A stretch of 64,000 nt of DNA from Pseudalkalibacillus sp052246725 (GTDB lineage: Bacteria; Bacillota; Bacilli; Bacillales; Fictibacillaceae): the NCBI GenBank assembly GCA_052246725.1, contig JBQQCL010000019.1; one strand, given 5' to 3'. The notes under the pieces were generated by a model. The model saw only the letters and a program-made list of their open reading frames with translations. It searched no databases and was not told where the DNA came from. Of this stretch, positions 8,482 to 16,626 are shown piece by piece; the stretch's first letter is position 1; every line of letters starts with the position of its first letter. The translations under genes and the position numbers were made by a program.

Positions 8482-8655
8482 ATGACTAAAAAGAATAAAG
8501 AAGAAAAGACTCGCAACAGTGAAATGGTAAGCAATGAAAAAGAACTGAAAGAACATAGCAAGGTCATGGAACATCTTTCTTCCAATGAAGATGTGAAGAA
8601 AAGCGGTAAGGTACCTGATCCAGAGCAGCATAAGACTGAAGAAGACGATAAATAA
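8482..8655 (+). CDS. 57-residue highly charged small protein
   Basis: ATG 8482 has AGAGGTGG about 8 bases upstream and opens a frame of 57 codons ending in TAA, followed 12 bases later by a terminator. The product is almost entirely Lys, Glu, Asp, Ser and Asn (for example EKELKEHSKVMEHLSSNEDV), with no hydrophobic core and no Cys, so it is probably disordered. It lies 52 bases after the signal peptidase gene. I do not recognise the family. Confidence 0.65.
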   Translation: MTKKNKEEKTRNSEMVSNEKELKEHSKVMEHLSSNEDVKKSGKVPDPEQHKTEEDDK

Positions 8656-8667
8656 TTAGTTTCAATA

Positions 8668-8699
8668 AAGGATTAGCCCTATAAGGGTTGATCCTTTTT
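8668..8699 (+). terminator. Intrinsic terminator
   Basis: AAGGAT ... ATCCTT (8668-8673 / 8691-8696) with an inner CCCT/AGGG stem, followed by a T-run. Confidence 0.75.
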
Positions 8700-8806
8700 G
8701 TATGGCATCTTAGTTCCCTGAAACAAAATACAGCCTAATCCGTAAGTACAGAAAAGGGATATAATGGAAGTGGTGTCAGGCTGTGTTTTTATTTCTCGGA
8801 GGCGTC

Positions 8807-9244
8807 ATGTTACTGTTAATCGTCATATTCATTTTGCTTTGCTTATTTGCTCCGCATTCTGAAATGATGCATTCTTTTAAAACGACACGCAGTTTTGTTA
8901 TAACTATGCTTGTTATGTTGGCAGTTTGTCTATATTTTGTTGGTGCTCATTTCAATGGTCTTCATGAAGGGGAATGGCGTATCAGTTGGCTTCACAAAGC
9001 AACAATAAATGAAACACCTGTTATATATGCTGGGTCAAAATCTGTGGTCGGTCTGGTTTTAGAGGAAAAACCAAAAGAGGGTGTAGCTTTTGAAAGTGAA
9101 ATCATCACCTGGAAATCATACAACGAGCTGATGATCGAAATAACGAAAAAATGGGGTGGAGTTGACCCGATAGTACTGAAATTGACCAGAGACACTAGTG
9201 ATACTGTACCGTTCAGTTATCCACTCAAAATGAATTTTTCCTAA
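8807..9244 (+). CDS. Small membrane protein, unknown function
   Basis: 145 residues from ATG 8807, which follows CGGAGGCGTC; GTG 8783 in the same frame would add eight residues but has no good ribosome site. Two hydrophobic segments at the N-terminus (about 1-18 and 26-45), then a soluble domain of about 90 residues ending in a Leu-rich sheet-like stretch. No family recognised. It lies alone between a terminator and a 90-bp repeat. Confidence 0.6.
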   Translation: MLLLIVIFILLCLFAPHSEMMHSFKTTRSFVITMLVMLAVCLYFVGAHFNGLHEGEWRISWLHKATINETPVIYAGSKSVVGLVLEEKPKEGVAFESEIITWKSYNELMIEITKKWGGVDPIVLKLTRDTSDTVPFSYPLKMNFS

Positions 9245-9344
9245 GGATGGTATATGGAAAATGAAAGTAAAAACTGGAAAGAAAAGCATGCAAGACATCA
9301 TTATTGAAGTAGAATGACAATCGCCTTTGTCCGGTCGTTTTTTA

Positions 9345-9432
9345 CATTTAAAGAAAATATAAATACTTTCTTCAATATAAGGGCAACTAAGGCTAGCCTA
9401 CGCTAAAACTTTGCTGTGCCTAGTTTTCTTTA
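9345..9432 (+). repeat. 90-bp element, isolated diverged copy
   Basis: Starts CATTTAAAGAAA directly after the T-run CGTTTTTTA and ends AGTTTTCTTTA. The internal CTTGGC hairpin is degraded, unlike the copy at 9712. Confidence 0.75.
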
Positions 9433-9467
9433 GGTTGGGGCATTCGTTTCAAGATAAGGTTCGCTTT

Positions 9468-9700
9468 TTAACGAAATTCATAACACTCGATCAAGGCTTG
9501 AGGTTCGTCTTCGGAAAAGGAGTTAATTTCGCAAAAAGCAATAACCGTCCCTTTATGTAATAGGAGTTTTGTCCCGATTTGATTTCCTTTCCTGGCATAA
9601 GGTGCGGAACTTCATAGACAAGCATCTTTTTGTTTGAATTTATTAGCAATTCTGAACATTTACTGCATAGGATAGAGTAATCCCCGAAAGTATAAACGTG
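9468..9700 (-). pseudogene. Frameshifted relic of an unrecognised protein gene
   Basis: The minus strand encodes two protein-like segments in different frames. One (9700 down to about 9590) contains TFGDYSILCSKCSELLINSN and KKMLVYEVP. The second (about 9600 down to TAA at 9468-9470) contains APYARKGNQIGTKLLLHKG and TVIAFCEINSFSEDEP then a Cys-Tyr-Glu-Phe-Arg end. A single shift near 9595-9605 would join them. No start codon is left, and a 90-bp element lies immediately upstream, so the 5' end may have been lost by its insertion. The family is unknown to me. Confidence 0.5.
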
Positions 9701-9711
9701 CTTTTATTTTA

Positions 9712-9802
9712 CATTTAAAGAAAGTATAAATACTTTCTTCAATATAAGGGCAACTAAGGCTCAGCCAGGCGCTAAGGCTTGGCAAAGCCCAAGTTTTCTT
9801 TA
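9712..9802 (+). repeat. 90-bp element, isolated copy before yhbH
   Basis: Complete copy from CATTTAAAGAAAGTAT to AAGTTTTCTTTA; the internal hairpin is CTTGGCAAAGCCCAAG. It ends 28 bases before the yhbH start codon, so any yhbH promoter must lie inside the element, be formed at its junction, or be upstream of it. Confidence 0.8.
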
Positions 9803-9830
9803 AGGGGAAATCAAATAAGGAGGGGAATAA

Positions 9831-11000
9831 ATGACCGTCAATAAAAAAGGCAATTTCGTCGTGTCACAGGAGAACTGGTCCCTCCACCGAAAAGGTTATC
9901 AAGACCAACAACGTCACATGGAAAAAGTTCAAGATGCATTAAAGAACAATCTACCGGACTTGATCAGTGAGGAAAGCATCATTTTATCCAATGGTCACGA
10001 TGTCATTAAAATTCCGATCCGTTCCCTGGATGAATATAAAATCCGTTACAATTATGATAAATCAAAGCATGTCGGGCAGGGAGACGGAGAAAGCCAGGTC
10101 GGTGATGTCATTGCTCGTGATGGAAAGCCCAGTGGTAATAAAGGTGCAGGCAAAGGAAAAGGTGCTGGTGACCAGGCAGGTAAAGATTATTATGAAGCAG
10201 AAGTATCCCTTTTAGAACTTGAAGAGCTGTTGTTCAAAGAACTTGAACTTCCAAATCTGCAGCAGAAGGAACAGGAAAATATCGTACTTGAGAAGATCGA
10301 ATTCAATGATATCCGAAAGACAGGATTGATGGGGAATATCGACAAGAAGAAAACGATCCTTACAGCTTATAAACGTAACGCGTTAAAAGGCGACCCGTCG
10401 ATCATTCCTATTTTTCCAGAAGACCTTCGTTTCAAAACTTGGAATGAAAAAGAAAAACCAGAATCGAAAGCAGTCGTACTTGCGATGATGGATACGTCAG
10501 GTTCCATGGGAATTTGGGAAAAATATATGGCAAGAAGCTTTTTCTTCTGGATGACACGTTTTCTCCGCTCTAAATATGAATCAGTTGAAATTGAATTCAT
10601 CGCACATCATACTGAAGCGAAAGTTGTGACTGAAGAAGACTTCTTCTCTAAAGGTGAAAGCGGCGGTACGATTTGTTCATCTGCTTATAGAAAAGCGCTT
10701 GAACTGATCGATGGCAAGTATTCTCCGAGCCGTTATAACATCTATCCTTTCCACTTCTCAGATGGTGACAACCTTACAAGTGATAACGCGCGCTGTATAA
10801 AACTGGTTCAACAGATCATGGAAGTATCGAATATGTTCGGATATGGTGAAGTGAATCCTTACAACCGTCATTCGACTTTGATGAGTGTTTATAAAAATAT
10901 CAAAGACCCTAAATTCAATTACTACATTTTAAAAGAAAAACGAGATGTATATCATTCGATGAAAAGCTTTTTCAATAAAGGCGAACAGAATTTGGCTTAA
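9831..11000 (+). CDS. yhbH: Sporulation protein YhbH (DUF444)
   Basis: 389 residues with AAGGAGGGG before the ATG. The DUF444 protein has a flexible Gly/Lys-rich linker (GKPSGNKGAGKGKGAGDQAG, about 99-118) and a von Willebrand A-like C-terminal half with the metal site MMDTSGSMG and HFSDGDN. It is the partner of PrkA in sporulation (YeaH in Escherichia coli). The gene is separated from prkA by the signal peptidase gene, two small genes and two 90-bp elements; in B. subtilis they are adjacent. A terminator follows. Confidence 0.95.
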   Translation: MTVNKKGNFVVSQENWSLHRKGYQDQQRHMEKVQDALKNNLPDLISEESIILSNGHDVIKIPIRSLDEYKIRYNYDKSKHVGQGDGESQVGDVIARDGKPSGNKGAGKGKGAGDQAGKDYYEAEVSLLELEELLFKELELPNLQQKEQENIVLEKIEFNDIRKTGLMGNIDKKKTILTAYKRNALKGDPSIIPIFPEDLRFKTWNEKEKPESKAVVLAMMDTSGSMGIWEKYMARSFFFWMTRFLRSKYESVEIEFIAHHTEAKVVTEEDFFSKGESGGTICSSAYRKALELIDGKYSPSRYNIYPFHFSDGDNLTSDNARCIKLVQQIMEVSNMFGYGEVNPYNRHSTLMSVYKNIKDPKFNYYILKEKRDVYHSMKSFFNKGEQNLA

Positions 11001-11009
11001 GCCAGCTGA

Positions 11010-11043
11010 CCCTTCATCAACGATAATCGATGAAGGGATTTTT
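11010..11043 (+). terminator. Terminator of yhbH
   Basis: CCCTTCATC (11010-11018) pairs with GATGAAGGG (11029-11037), followed by ATTTTT. Confidence 0.85.
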
Positions 11044-11191
11044 ATGGAAGTTTACATACTTTCTGCGGGCAATCTCATATCAATAGTGAGTCAGCAATAA
11101 ACTTTTTCGGAAACAGCCTTATGGTAAAATAATCTCCCCTTTCCTACATAAACTAAGACCAAAATCTAAGGGGAGGTTCTTCAAAAATCGA

Positions 11192-12031
11192 ATGAGACTA
11201 ATTATTGTAATTGTGATGCTTATATTCATCTTTCCCCAACCGGCCGAAGCTTTGTGGAAGACGAGTCTCGAAATGCATGTGATTGATGTGGGACAAGCTG
11301 ACAGCATTTATATCGAATTGTCCAATGGGAAGAATATCTTGATCGATTCTGGTGATGAACATGATGGTCCTAAGGTGGTTTCTTATCTTCAGAAACGTGG
11401 CGTTGAAGAAATTGATTATTTGATCGCAAGCCATCCGCACCATGATCATATCGGAAGTATGGATGCCATCTTTGAATCCTTCGAAATTGAGTCGATCTAT
11501 ATGCCATCAGTGAAATACCATACGACATATTATAAACGGTTGAAGAGATTGATCGAGGAATCTGGAATCGAACCGATCGAAGCAAAAGCGGGGGTTAAGA
11601 AGAAACTAGCGCGAAATATCAAGATGGAGTTTGTAGCTCCGTCAAAGAAAAAGTATAAATCACTTAATGATCATTCTGCAGTGTTGAAAATCGACCATGG
11701 CAAAAAATCAATTTTACTTATGGCTGATGCAGGTATGGCTTCGGAAAACGAATTGTTAAAAAAACTGGATGATGAAAAGATCGACGTGTTGAAGGTCTCA
11801 CACCACGGGGCAAACACGGGGACAAGTAATGGGCTGTTGAAAAAAACAGACCCAGAATATGCTGTTATCTCGGTCGGACGTAAAAATAAGTATGGGTATC
11901 CTTCAAAGGAAGTTTTGAAGCGATTGAACACCCACAATGTACAGGTGTTCAGAACTGACAAGCTGGGAACGATCATTATGAAAAGCGATGGAAAGTCCGT
12001 ACGGTTCTTTACCGAATTTCATCAATCATGA
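11192..12031 (+). CDS. Secreted MBL-fold hydrolase (ComEC C-terminal-like)
   Basis: 279 residues with a signal peptide (about 1-21, ending PAEA). The mature part is a metallo-beta-lactamase fold related to the C-terminal domain of the competence protein ComEC: VIDVGQADSIYIE, the metal motif SHPHHDHIG (His81, His83, Asp85, His86), ADAG and SHHGANTG. Likely an exported nuclease or phosphodiesterase; the substrate is not known. Its stop overlaps by 10 bases the end of the convergent ComFB gene. TGA is 12029-12031. Confidence 0.85.
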   Translation: MRLIIVIVMLIFIFPQPAEALWKTSLEMHVIDVGQADSIYIELSNGKNILIDSGDEHDGPKVVSYLQKRGVEEIDYLIASHPHHDHIGSMDAIFESFEIESIYMPSVKYHTTYYKRLKRLIEESGIEPIEAKAGVKKKLARNIKMEFVAPSKKKYKSLNDHSAVLKIDHGKKSILLMADAGMASENELLKKLDDEKIDVLKVSHHGANTGTSNGLLKKTDPEYAVISVGRKNKYGYPSKEVLKRLNTHNVQVFRTDKLGTIIMKSDGKSVRFFTEFHQS

Positions 12032-12300
12032 TTCGGATTCTTTCGTACTACGTGGATCGCGCTGATGATATGTTTATTGAGCATCGTACGCATGAAAGGT
12101 TTATTGAAAAGCTGATAGATGATTTCACGGTTATCTGGTGAAGTCACATACCTTGGCGGGATACTGTTCAGACTCAAGGCAATGATGTCTATAGTACATT
12201 TATTACACCGGCAAATGGTTTGATAATCAGGACTGTTCAATAATACTGTGACGACGGTCGGGACGATTTCTTCTAAAACATTGTAATATTCTTTTGCCAT
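12022..12300 (-). CDS. Late competence protein ComFB family
   Basis: 92 residues. It has the ComFB pattern: an amphipathic N-terminus, then ICRCNKCTIDIIALSLN with Cys30, Cys32 and Cys35, then IPPRYVTS. The cysteines suggest zinc binding. In B. subtilis comFB sits in the comF operon; here it is a free-standing paralogue, convergent with the MBL gene with a 10-base overlap. The role is unclear; some ComFB-like proteins elsewhere bind cyclic dinucleotides, which I cannot infer here. Confidence 0.8.
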   Translation of the reverse strand: MAKEYYNVLEEIVPTVVTVLLNSPDYQTICRCNKCTIDIIALSLNSIPPRYVTSPDNREIIYQLFNKPFMRTMLNKHIISAIHVVRKNPNHD

Positions 12301-12447
12301 TGTTCCACCTCATGATGTAAAATATGGATCCTTTATTAGTGTAGATGAATTACCAACAAAATGAAATGCCCAATTCGTTGTAAATAAAGGCAAAATAATC
12401 TTCTTTTTCGTCGGCTAAACTAAGGATGAAAGGAGGATATGCTTACA

Positions 12448-12888
12448 ATGAATAACAATCAACTTCGTTCACTTATGTCCAATAACATCGCTTCTGTCAC
12501 TCCACAGCAATCGCTTAAAGAGGCAGCAGCTTTAATGAGTCAGTATAATGTAGGTGCATTGCCGGTCGTCGAGAATGGTCAACTCCGAGGGATCATCACA
12601 GACCGTGACATCACATTACGTTCAACTGCTCAAGGCTTGGATGGAAATACACAAGTATCTCAATGTATGTCCAACAACATCGTTTCGGGGAATCCGAATA
12701 TGACTCCCCAAGAGGCTGCTCAATTGATGTCCACGAACCAGATCCGTCGTCTTCCTGTGGTTGAAAACAACCAGGTCGTAGGTATGGTTTCACTTGGTGA
12801 CCTTGCTACGAAAGACCAGGATCCTAATGATGCCGGGCAAGCTCTATCAAGCATTTCTACTCCTTCAAACCCAAACGCACCTCAATAA
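12448..12888 (+). CDS. yhcV: Tandem CBS-domain protein (YhcV-like)
   Basis: 146 residues made of two CBS domains (about 7-60 and 72-122), each with the GALPVVENGQLRGIITDRD or RRLPVVENNQVVGMVS signature. CBS pairs bind adenosine-type ligands and usually act as regulatory modules. I chose ATG 12448, with AGGAGG 11 bases upstream; ATG 12439 would be only two bases from it. Upstream of the yhcW- and yhcX-like genes as in B. subtilis, but separated by the 53-bp array. Confidence 0.85.
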   Translation: MNNNQLRSLMSNNIASVTPQQSLKEAAALMSQYNVGALPVVENGQLRGIITDRDITLRSTAQGLDGNTQVSQCMSNNIVSGNPNMTPQEAAQLMSTNQIRRLPVVENNQVVGMVSLGDLATKDQDPNDAGQALSSISTPSNPNAPQ

Positions 12889-12894
12889 CGAGAA

Positions 12895-12924
12895 ACAAGC
12901 ATCCAACTACGGGTGCTTGTTTTG
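12895..12924 (+). terminator. Terminator of the CBS gene
   Basis: CAAGCATCC (12896-12904) pairs with GGGTGCTTG (12911-12919) with one G-T pair, followed by TTTTG. Confidence 0.8.
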
Positions 12925-13069
12925 TTTCCACGCATTTTCGTAGTAGAAAATTTGAGGTTCAAGTATAAGTGCATCTAAATCTCTGACATCCGTTATCACT
13001 TCCCATTCGACAAGATATCTTTTCACTTGTTATGATCACTTTTCAGCAGGTGGGTTGGGCAATTGTTCT

Positions 13070-13484
13070 GAGGGTGTGATGGAGCGGGAAAAGAAAGATC
13101 AAGCACTCAGGAATGGTTCTTGAGGGTGTGGATGGAGCGGGAAAAAGAAAGATCAAGCACTCAGGAGTGGTTCCTGAGGGTGTGATGAAGCGGGAAAAAG
13201 AAAGATCAAGTACTCAGAAGTGGTTTCTGAGGGTGTGATGGAGCGGGAAAAAGAAAGATCAAGCACTCAGGAGTGGTTCCTGAGGGTGTGATGGAGCGGG
13301 AAAAAGAAAGATCAAGCACTCAGGAGTGGTTCCTGAGGGTGTGATGGAGCGGGAAAAAGATAGATCAAGCACTCAGGAGTGGTTCCTGAGGGTGTGATGG
13401 AGCGGGAAAAAGAAAGATCAAGTACTCAGAAGTGGTTTCTGAGGGTGTGATGAAGGGGGAAAAACTAAGATCAAGCACTCATAA
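13070..13484. repeat. Eight-unit 53-bp tandem array with conserved hairpin
   Basis: Units begin GAGGGTGTGATGGAGCGGG at 13070, 13122, 13176, 13229, 13282, 13335, 13388 and 13441 (spacing 52-54). Each unit ends in a hairpin CTCAGGA-GTGGT-TCCTGAG; in the units at about 13210 and 13423 both arms change together to CTCAGAA/TTCTGAG. No spacers, so not CRISPR, and no long reading frame. It occupies most of the 780-base gap between the yhcV- and yhcW-like genes. The flanks 12926-13069 and 13485-13669 hold only fragments of the 90-bp element (about 13568-13606) and a small hairpin at 13528-13550. Confidence 0.9.
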
Positions 13485-13669
13485 GAACACAAAAAACCAA
13501 TATGGCATTGAGCTGTAGTGCTCTTTAAACTCTAATTCTACAGAGTTTGCAATAGGAAAAGTGAATGTTCAAGTATAAGGGCAACTAGGTTTCAGCCTGC
13601 GCATTCTGCTTGTCAATCAGCCTGATTACCCTATATATTGGTGTTAGATGATGGAAAGGGAGTGGCGGA

Positions 13670-14335
13670 ATGATCAAAGCGATCGTGTTCGATTTTGATG
13701 GCATCATTTTAGATACGGAATCGTGTGAATATAACGTTTTACAAAAGATATACAAGGAGCATGGGGCAGAGTTGCCTCTGGAAGTTTGGGGAGAGTGCAT
13801 CGGCACACATTCCGACTTTTTCGATGCTCATGAATACCTCGAGAAGCAGATTGGGAAAAAACTGGACCGAGACATAATCAAACAGCAGCGCGTGGATATT
13901 TTCCAGGAGCTCATCAAAGACAAAGGCCCAATGCCAGGCGTAGTCGAGTATCTGGAAGCGGCACAACATCTCGGCCTAAAGATCGGTCTAGCCTCCAGTT
14001 CTTCATACAATTGGGTTTCGAACCATCTGAAAAACCTTGGGATTTTTGATTATTTTGAGTGCATCAAGACCTCAGATGACGTGGAAAAAGTAAAACCAGA
14101 CCCTGCGCTGTTTTCAGAAGCAGTGAAGTGCCTGGATGTAAAACCGGAAGAAGCTGTTGCTTTCGAAGACTCAGCGAACGGTGCGAAGGCTGCAAAAAAA
14201 GCAGGATTACATACAGTCATCATACCGAACATGGTTACAAGTCACCTGACTTTCGAGGAATATGATCTTCGACTTGAATCACTCGCTGAATTAAAACTAA
14301 ACGAGATGATTGATCAGTTTTCGAATAAAGGATGA
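13670..14335 (+). CDS. yhcW: HAD-superfamily hydrolase, beta-phosphoglucomutase-like (YhcW)
   Basis: 221 residues. HAD motifs in order: FDFDGIILDTES (nucleophile Asp, motif I), GLASSSS (motif II), KVKPDPALF (motif III Lys) and AFEDSANGAKAA (motif IV). The alpha-helical cap between motifs I and II fits beta-phosphoglucomutase or small-molecule phosphatases; the substrate is unknown. The ATG has GGGAG seven bases upstream. The next gene begins at once, so it probably heads an operon with the VOC and yhcX-like genes. Confidence 0.88.
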   Translation: MIKAIVFDFDGIILDTESCEYNVLQKIYKEHGAELPLEVWGECIGTHSDFFDAHEYLEKQIGKKLDRDIIKQQRVDIFQELIKDKGPMPGVVEYLEAAQHLGLKIGLASSSSYNWVSNHLKNLGIFDYFECIKTSDDVEKVKPDPALFSEAVKCLDVKPEEAVAFEDSANGAKAAKKAGLHTVIIPNMVTSHLTFEEYDLRLESLAELKLNEMIDQFSNKG

Positions 14336-14343
14336 GAGGGAAT

Positions 14344-14736
14344 ATGGCTATAAAAGGCTTTAATCACATTACACTCAATGTGAATGCCCTTGATGAATCA
14401 TTACATTTCTATGAAGGCATACTTGGTATGAAAAGAGTACATCTCGGCCATACAGATGCATATCTTGAAAGTGGTTCTGCCTGGATCTGTCTTTTAGAAA
14501 AAAAGAACCTGGAGACCGCTGAAAATGAAGCTACAGGTGTAGATCATTTTGCATTTTCAGTCGCTGGGGATGATTTCGATTATTTCGTACAGCGGTTGAA
14601 CGAATTCCAGGTTCCGATTGTCCGCGGACCTATTGAACGGGGTGGAGGACTGGTCGTGAACTTCCTCGACCCGAATGGAATCGAACTAGAACTGAACACC
14701 GCAGATTTAAAAACAAGAATGAAGGATTGGCGATAG
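14344..14736 (+). CDS. VOC-family (glyoxalase/bleomycin-resistance fold) protein
   Basis: 130 residues from ATG 14344, eight bases past the previous stop. Two beta-alpha-beta-beta-beta modules: FNHITLNVNALDESLHFYEG with the first metal His, and VDHFAFSVAGDDFDYFV, ending in FLDPNGIELELNT with the metal Glu. The metal ligands of vicinal-oxygen-chelate enzymes are present. YLESGSAWICLLEKKN resembles the fosfomycin-resistance branch (FosA/X type), but the assignment to thiol transfer is not secure. ATG 14332 overlaps the upstream TGA and is a possible alternative start. Confidence 0.8.
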   Translation: MAIKGFNHITLNVNALDESLHFYEGILGMKRVHLGHTDAYLESGSAWICLLEKKNLETAENEATGVDHFAFSVAGDDFDYFVQRLNEFQVPIVRGPIERGGGLVVNFLDPNGIELELNTADLKTRMKDWR

Positions 14737-14751
14737 GAAGGATGGTACGTC

Positions 14752-16299
14752 ATGTCATCGGTTGATGAGTCGAAATACGAAAAGAAAATCATACTTCGGA
14801 ATATTGAAGAAGGCGATATCGAACAAATCCTTGGATTACAAGAGATTTGTTTTCCCAACATGGACCCATGGAAAAGAGAGCATCTCGAGAGTCATCTCAA
14901 CATCTTTCCTGAGGGACAGTTTTGCGTCGAATATGATGGTAAAGTGGTCGGTACGTGTTCGAGCCTGATTGTGAATTTCGATGAGTATGATGAAAAACAT
15001 ACGTGGGATGAGATTACGGATGAAGGATATATCACGAATCATGATCCTGAAGGGTACAACCTTTATGGCATCGAGGTTATGGTCCACCCTGAATTCCGGC
15101 GTATGAAAATTGGACGCAGGCTTTATGAAGCACGTAAAGAGCTGGCTGATAAACTGAATTTGAAGAGCATCATCATCGGCGGTCGGATTCCGTACTACCA
15201 CAAGTATGCTGATAAAATGTCACCAAGGGAATATGTGAAAGAAGTCGTCAATCATAATATTTTCGATCCTGTTCTAACCTTTCAGTTGATGAATGGATTC
15301 ACGCTGATGAGGGTCAACCCATCCTATTTGCCGGATGATGATGCATCAAACGCACATGCTACATTGATGGAATGGAATAATATCGATTACCGGGCAACTT
15401 CAAAACGCCATTTCAAAACGTCATTCCCTGTGCGGATTACGACGATCCAATATATGATGAAGCAGATCTATACGTTCGATGAATTTGCAAACCAGGTTGA
15501 ATATTATACCGATGTCGCTTCGGATTACGGTTCGGATTTTGCCGTTTTCCCTGAAATCTTTACGACACAGCTGATGTCGTATTTGGATGAAAAAAGTCCG
15601 AGCCAGGCCGTGCGAAGATTGACGGAGTACACGGAAGATTATATTGAACTTTTTACTGAACTGGCTGTGCGCTACAACGTAAATATCATTGGCGGATCTC
15701 ATTTTGTCGAAGAAGATGGCAAGATCTACAACATCGCGTACCTATTCCGCAGAGACGGAACCATTGAAAAACAGTACAAGCTGCATATCACACCAAATGA
15801 GCGGAAATGGTGGGGAGTCAGTCCCGGAGATAAGGTCAACGTCTTTGATACCGATTGTGGAAAAATCGCGATCTTGATCTGCTATGACATCGAGTTTCCA
15901 GAGCTTTCGAGATATGTGACGGATAAAGGAGCGCGGATCATCTTCACTCCGTTCTGTACAGATGATCGTCAAGGGTATCTGCGGGTCCGCTATTGTGCGC
16001 AAGCTCGCGCAATCGAAAATCAGGTGTATACCGTTTTATCTGGAACGGTCGGGAATCTGCCGCAAACAGAAAACATGGATATCCAATATGCGCAATCGGG
16101 GATCTTTACGCCATCTGACTTCACCTTCCCTCGAGATGGGATTGTCGGAGAATGTAATCCGAATATCGAAACAGTTGTGGTAGGTGATGTCGATCTAGAA
16201 ATCTTACGGAGACATAGACGGTCAGGAAGTGTCATGCAACTGAGAGACCGCCGACGCGACTTATACGAAGTGATCATGAAAAAACAAGATGAACAATGA
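14752..16299 (+). CDS. yhcX: GNAT acetyltransferase fused to carbon-nitrogen hydrolase (YhcX)
   Basis: 515 residues, the fused architecture of B. subtilis YhcX. An N-terminal GNAT domain (about 10-170; GIEVMVHPEFRRMKIGRRLY binds acetyl-CoA) is followed by a nitrilase-superfamily amidase domain (about 225-500) with the triad Glu268 in VFPEIFTTQ, Lys343 in YKLHITPNE and Cys377 in ILICYDIEFPE. The substrate is unknown. It lies 15 bases after the VOC gene and ends before a terminator. Confidence 0.93.
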   Translation: MSSVDESKYEKKIILRNIEEGDIEQILGLQEICFPNMDPWKREHLESHLNIFPEGQFCVEYDGKVVGTCSSLIVNFDEYDEKHTWDEITDEGYITNHDPEGYNLYGIEVMVHPEFRRMKIGRRLYEARKELADKLNLKSIIIGGRIPYYHKYADKMSPREYVKEVVNHNIFDPVLTFQLMNGFTLMRVNPSYLPDDDASNAHATLMEWNNIDYRATSKRHFKTSFPVRITTIQYMMKQIYTFDEFANQVEYYTDVASDYGSDFAVFPEIFTTQLMSYLDEKSPSQAVRRLTEYTEDYIELFTELAVRYNVNIIGGSHFVEEDGKIYNIAYLFRRDGTIEKQYKLHITPNERKWWGVSPGDKVNVFDTDCGKIAILICYDIEFPELSRYVTDKGARIIFTPFCTDDRQGYLRVRYCAQARAIENQVYTVLSGTVGNLPQTENMDIQYAQSGIFTPSDFTFPRDGIVGECNPNIETVVVGDVDLEILRRHRRSGSVMQLRDRRRDLYEVIMKKQDEQ

Positions 16300-16355
16300 T
16301 TCAATGGTGGAGGCTTGCTGAGGTGGGTTAATGCAGGGAAGTGATATAGAATCAA

Positions 16356-16384
16356 AAGACAGGCTTTCGACCTGTCTTTCTTTA
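16356..16384 (+). terminator. Terminator of the yhcW-VOC-yhcX operon
   Basis: AAGACAGG (16356-16363), loop CTTTCGA, CCTGTCTT (16371-16378), followed by TCTTTATTTT. Confidence 0.85.
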
Positions 16385-16626
16385 TTTTCCGGGGAATATT
16401 GACACATTCTCCCTGCGATATTTGCCGCAAACTGTTTTCGACAGCACATTAGGTCTCAGTATGGCAAGAACCCTTCTGAACCATCCTTGTTTGACGAATT
16501 TTATATAGGGTGGTGTAATTATCCTGTCAGAAATCTGGTGAATCTTCACCAGAGAAGTGGTTGAATTAGTGAAATTCTTATACAATGGTGATATACCTGT
16601 TTTATAAAAGAGTTTAGGAGGAAGTC
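16385..16626. other. Intergenic region with perfect dyad before pgcA
   Basis: No gene seen. A perfect 18-base inverted repeat CTGGTGAATCTTCACCAG lies at 16535-16552, followed by a TACAAT-like -10 (about 16581). The dyad could be an operator or a small hairpin in the leader. Confidence 0.4.

Noticed and set aside
9254..9307. 17-codon frame after the small membrane protein gene
   Set aside because: Too short, no terminator structure or family; random frame likely.
13070..13484. Possible CRISPR array
   Set aside because: The whole 53-bp unit is repeated with no unique spacers, and no cas genes are in the window.
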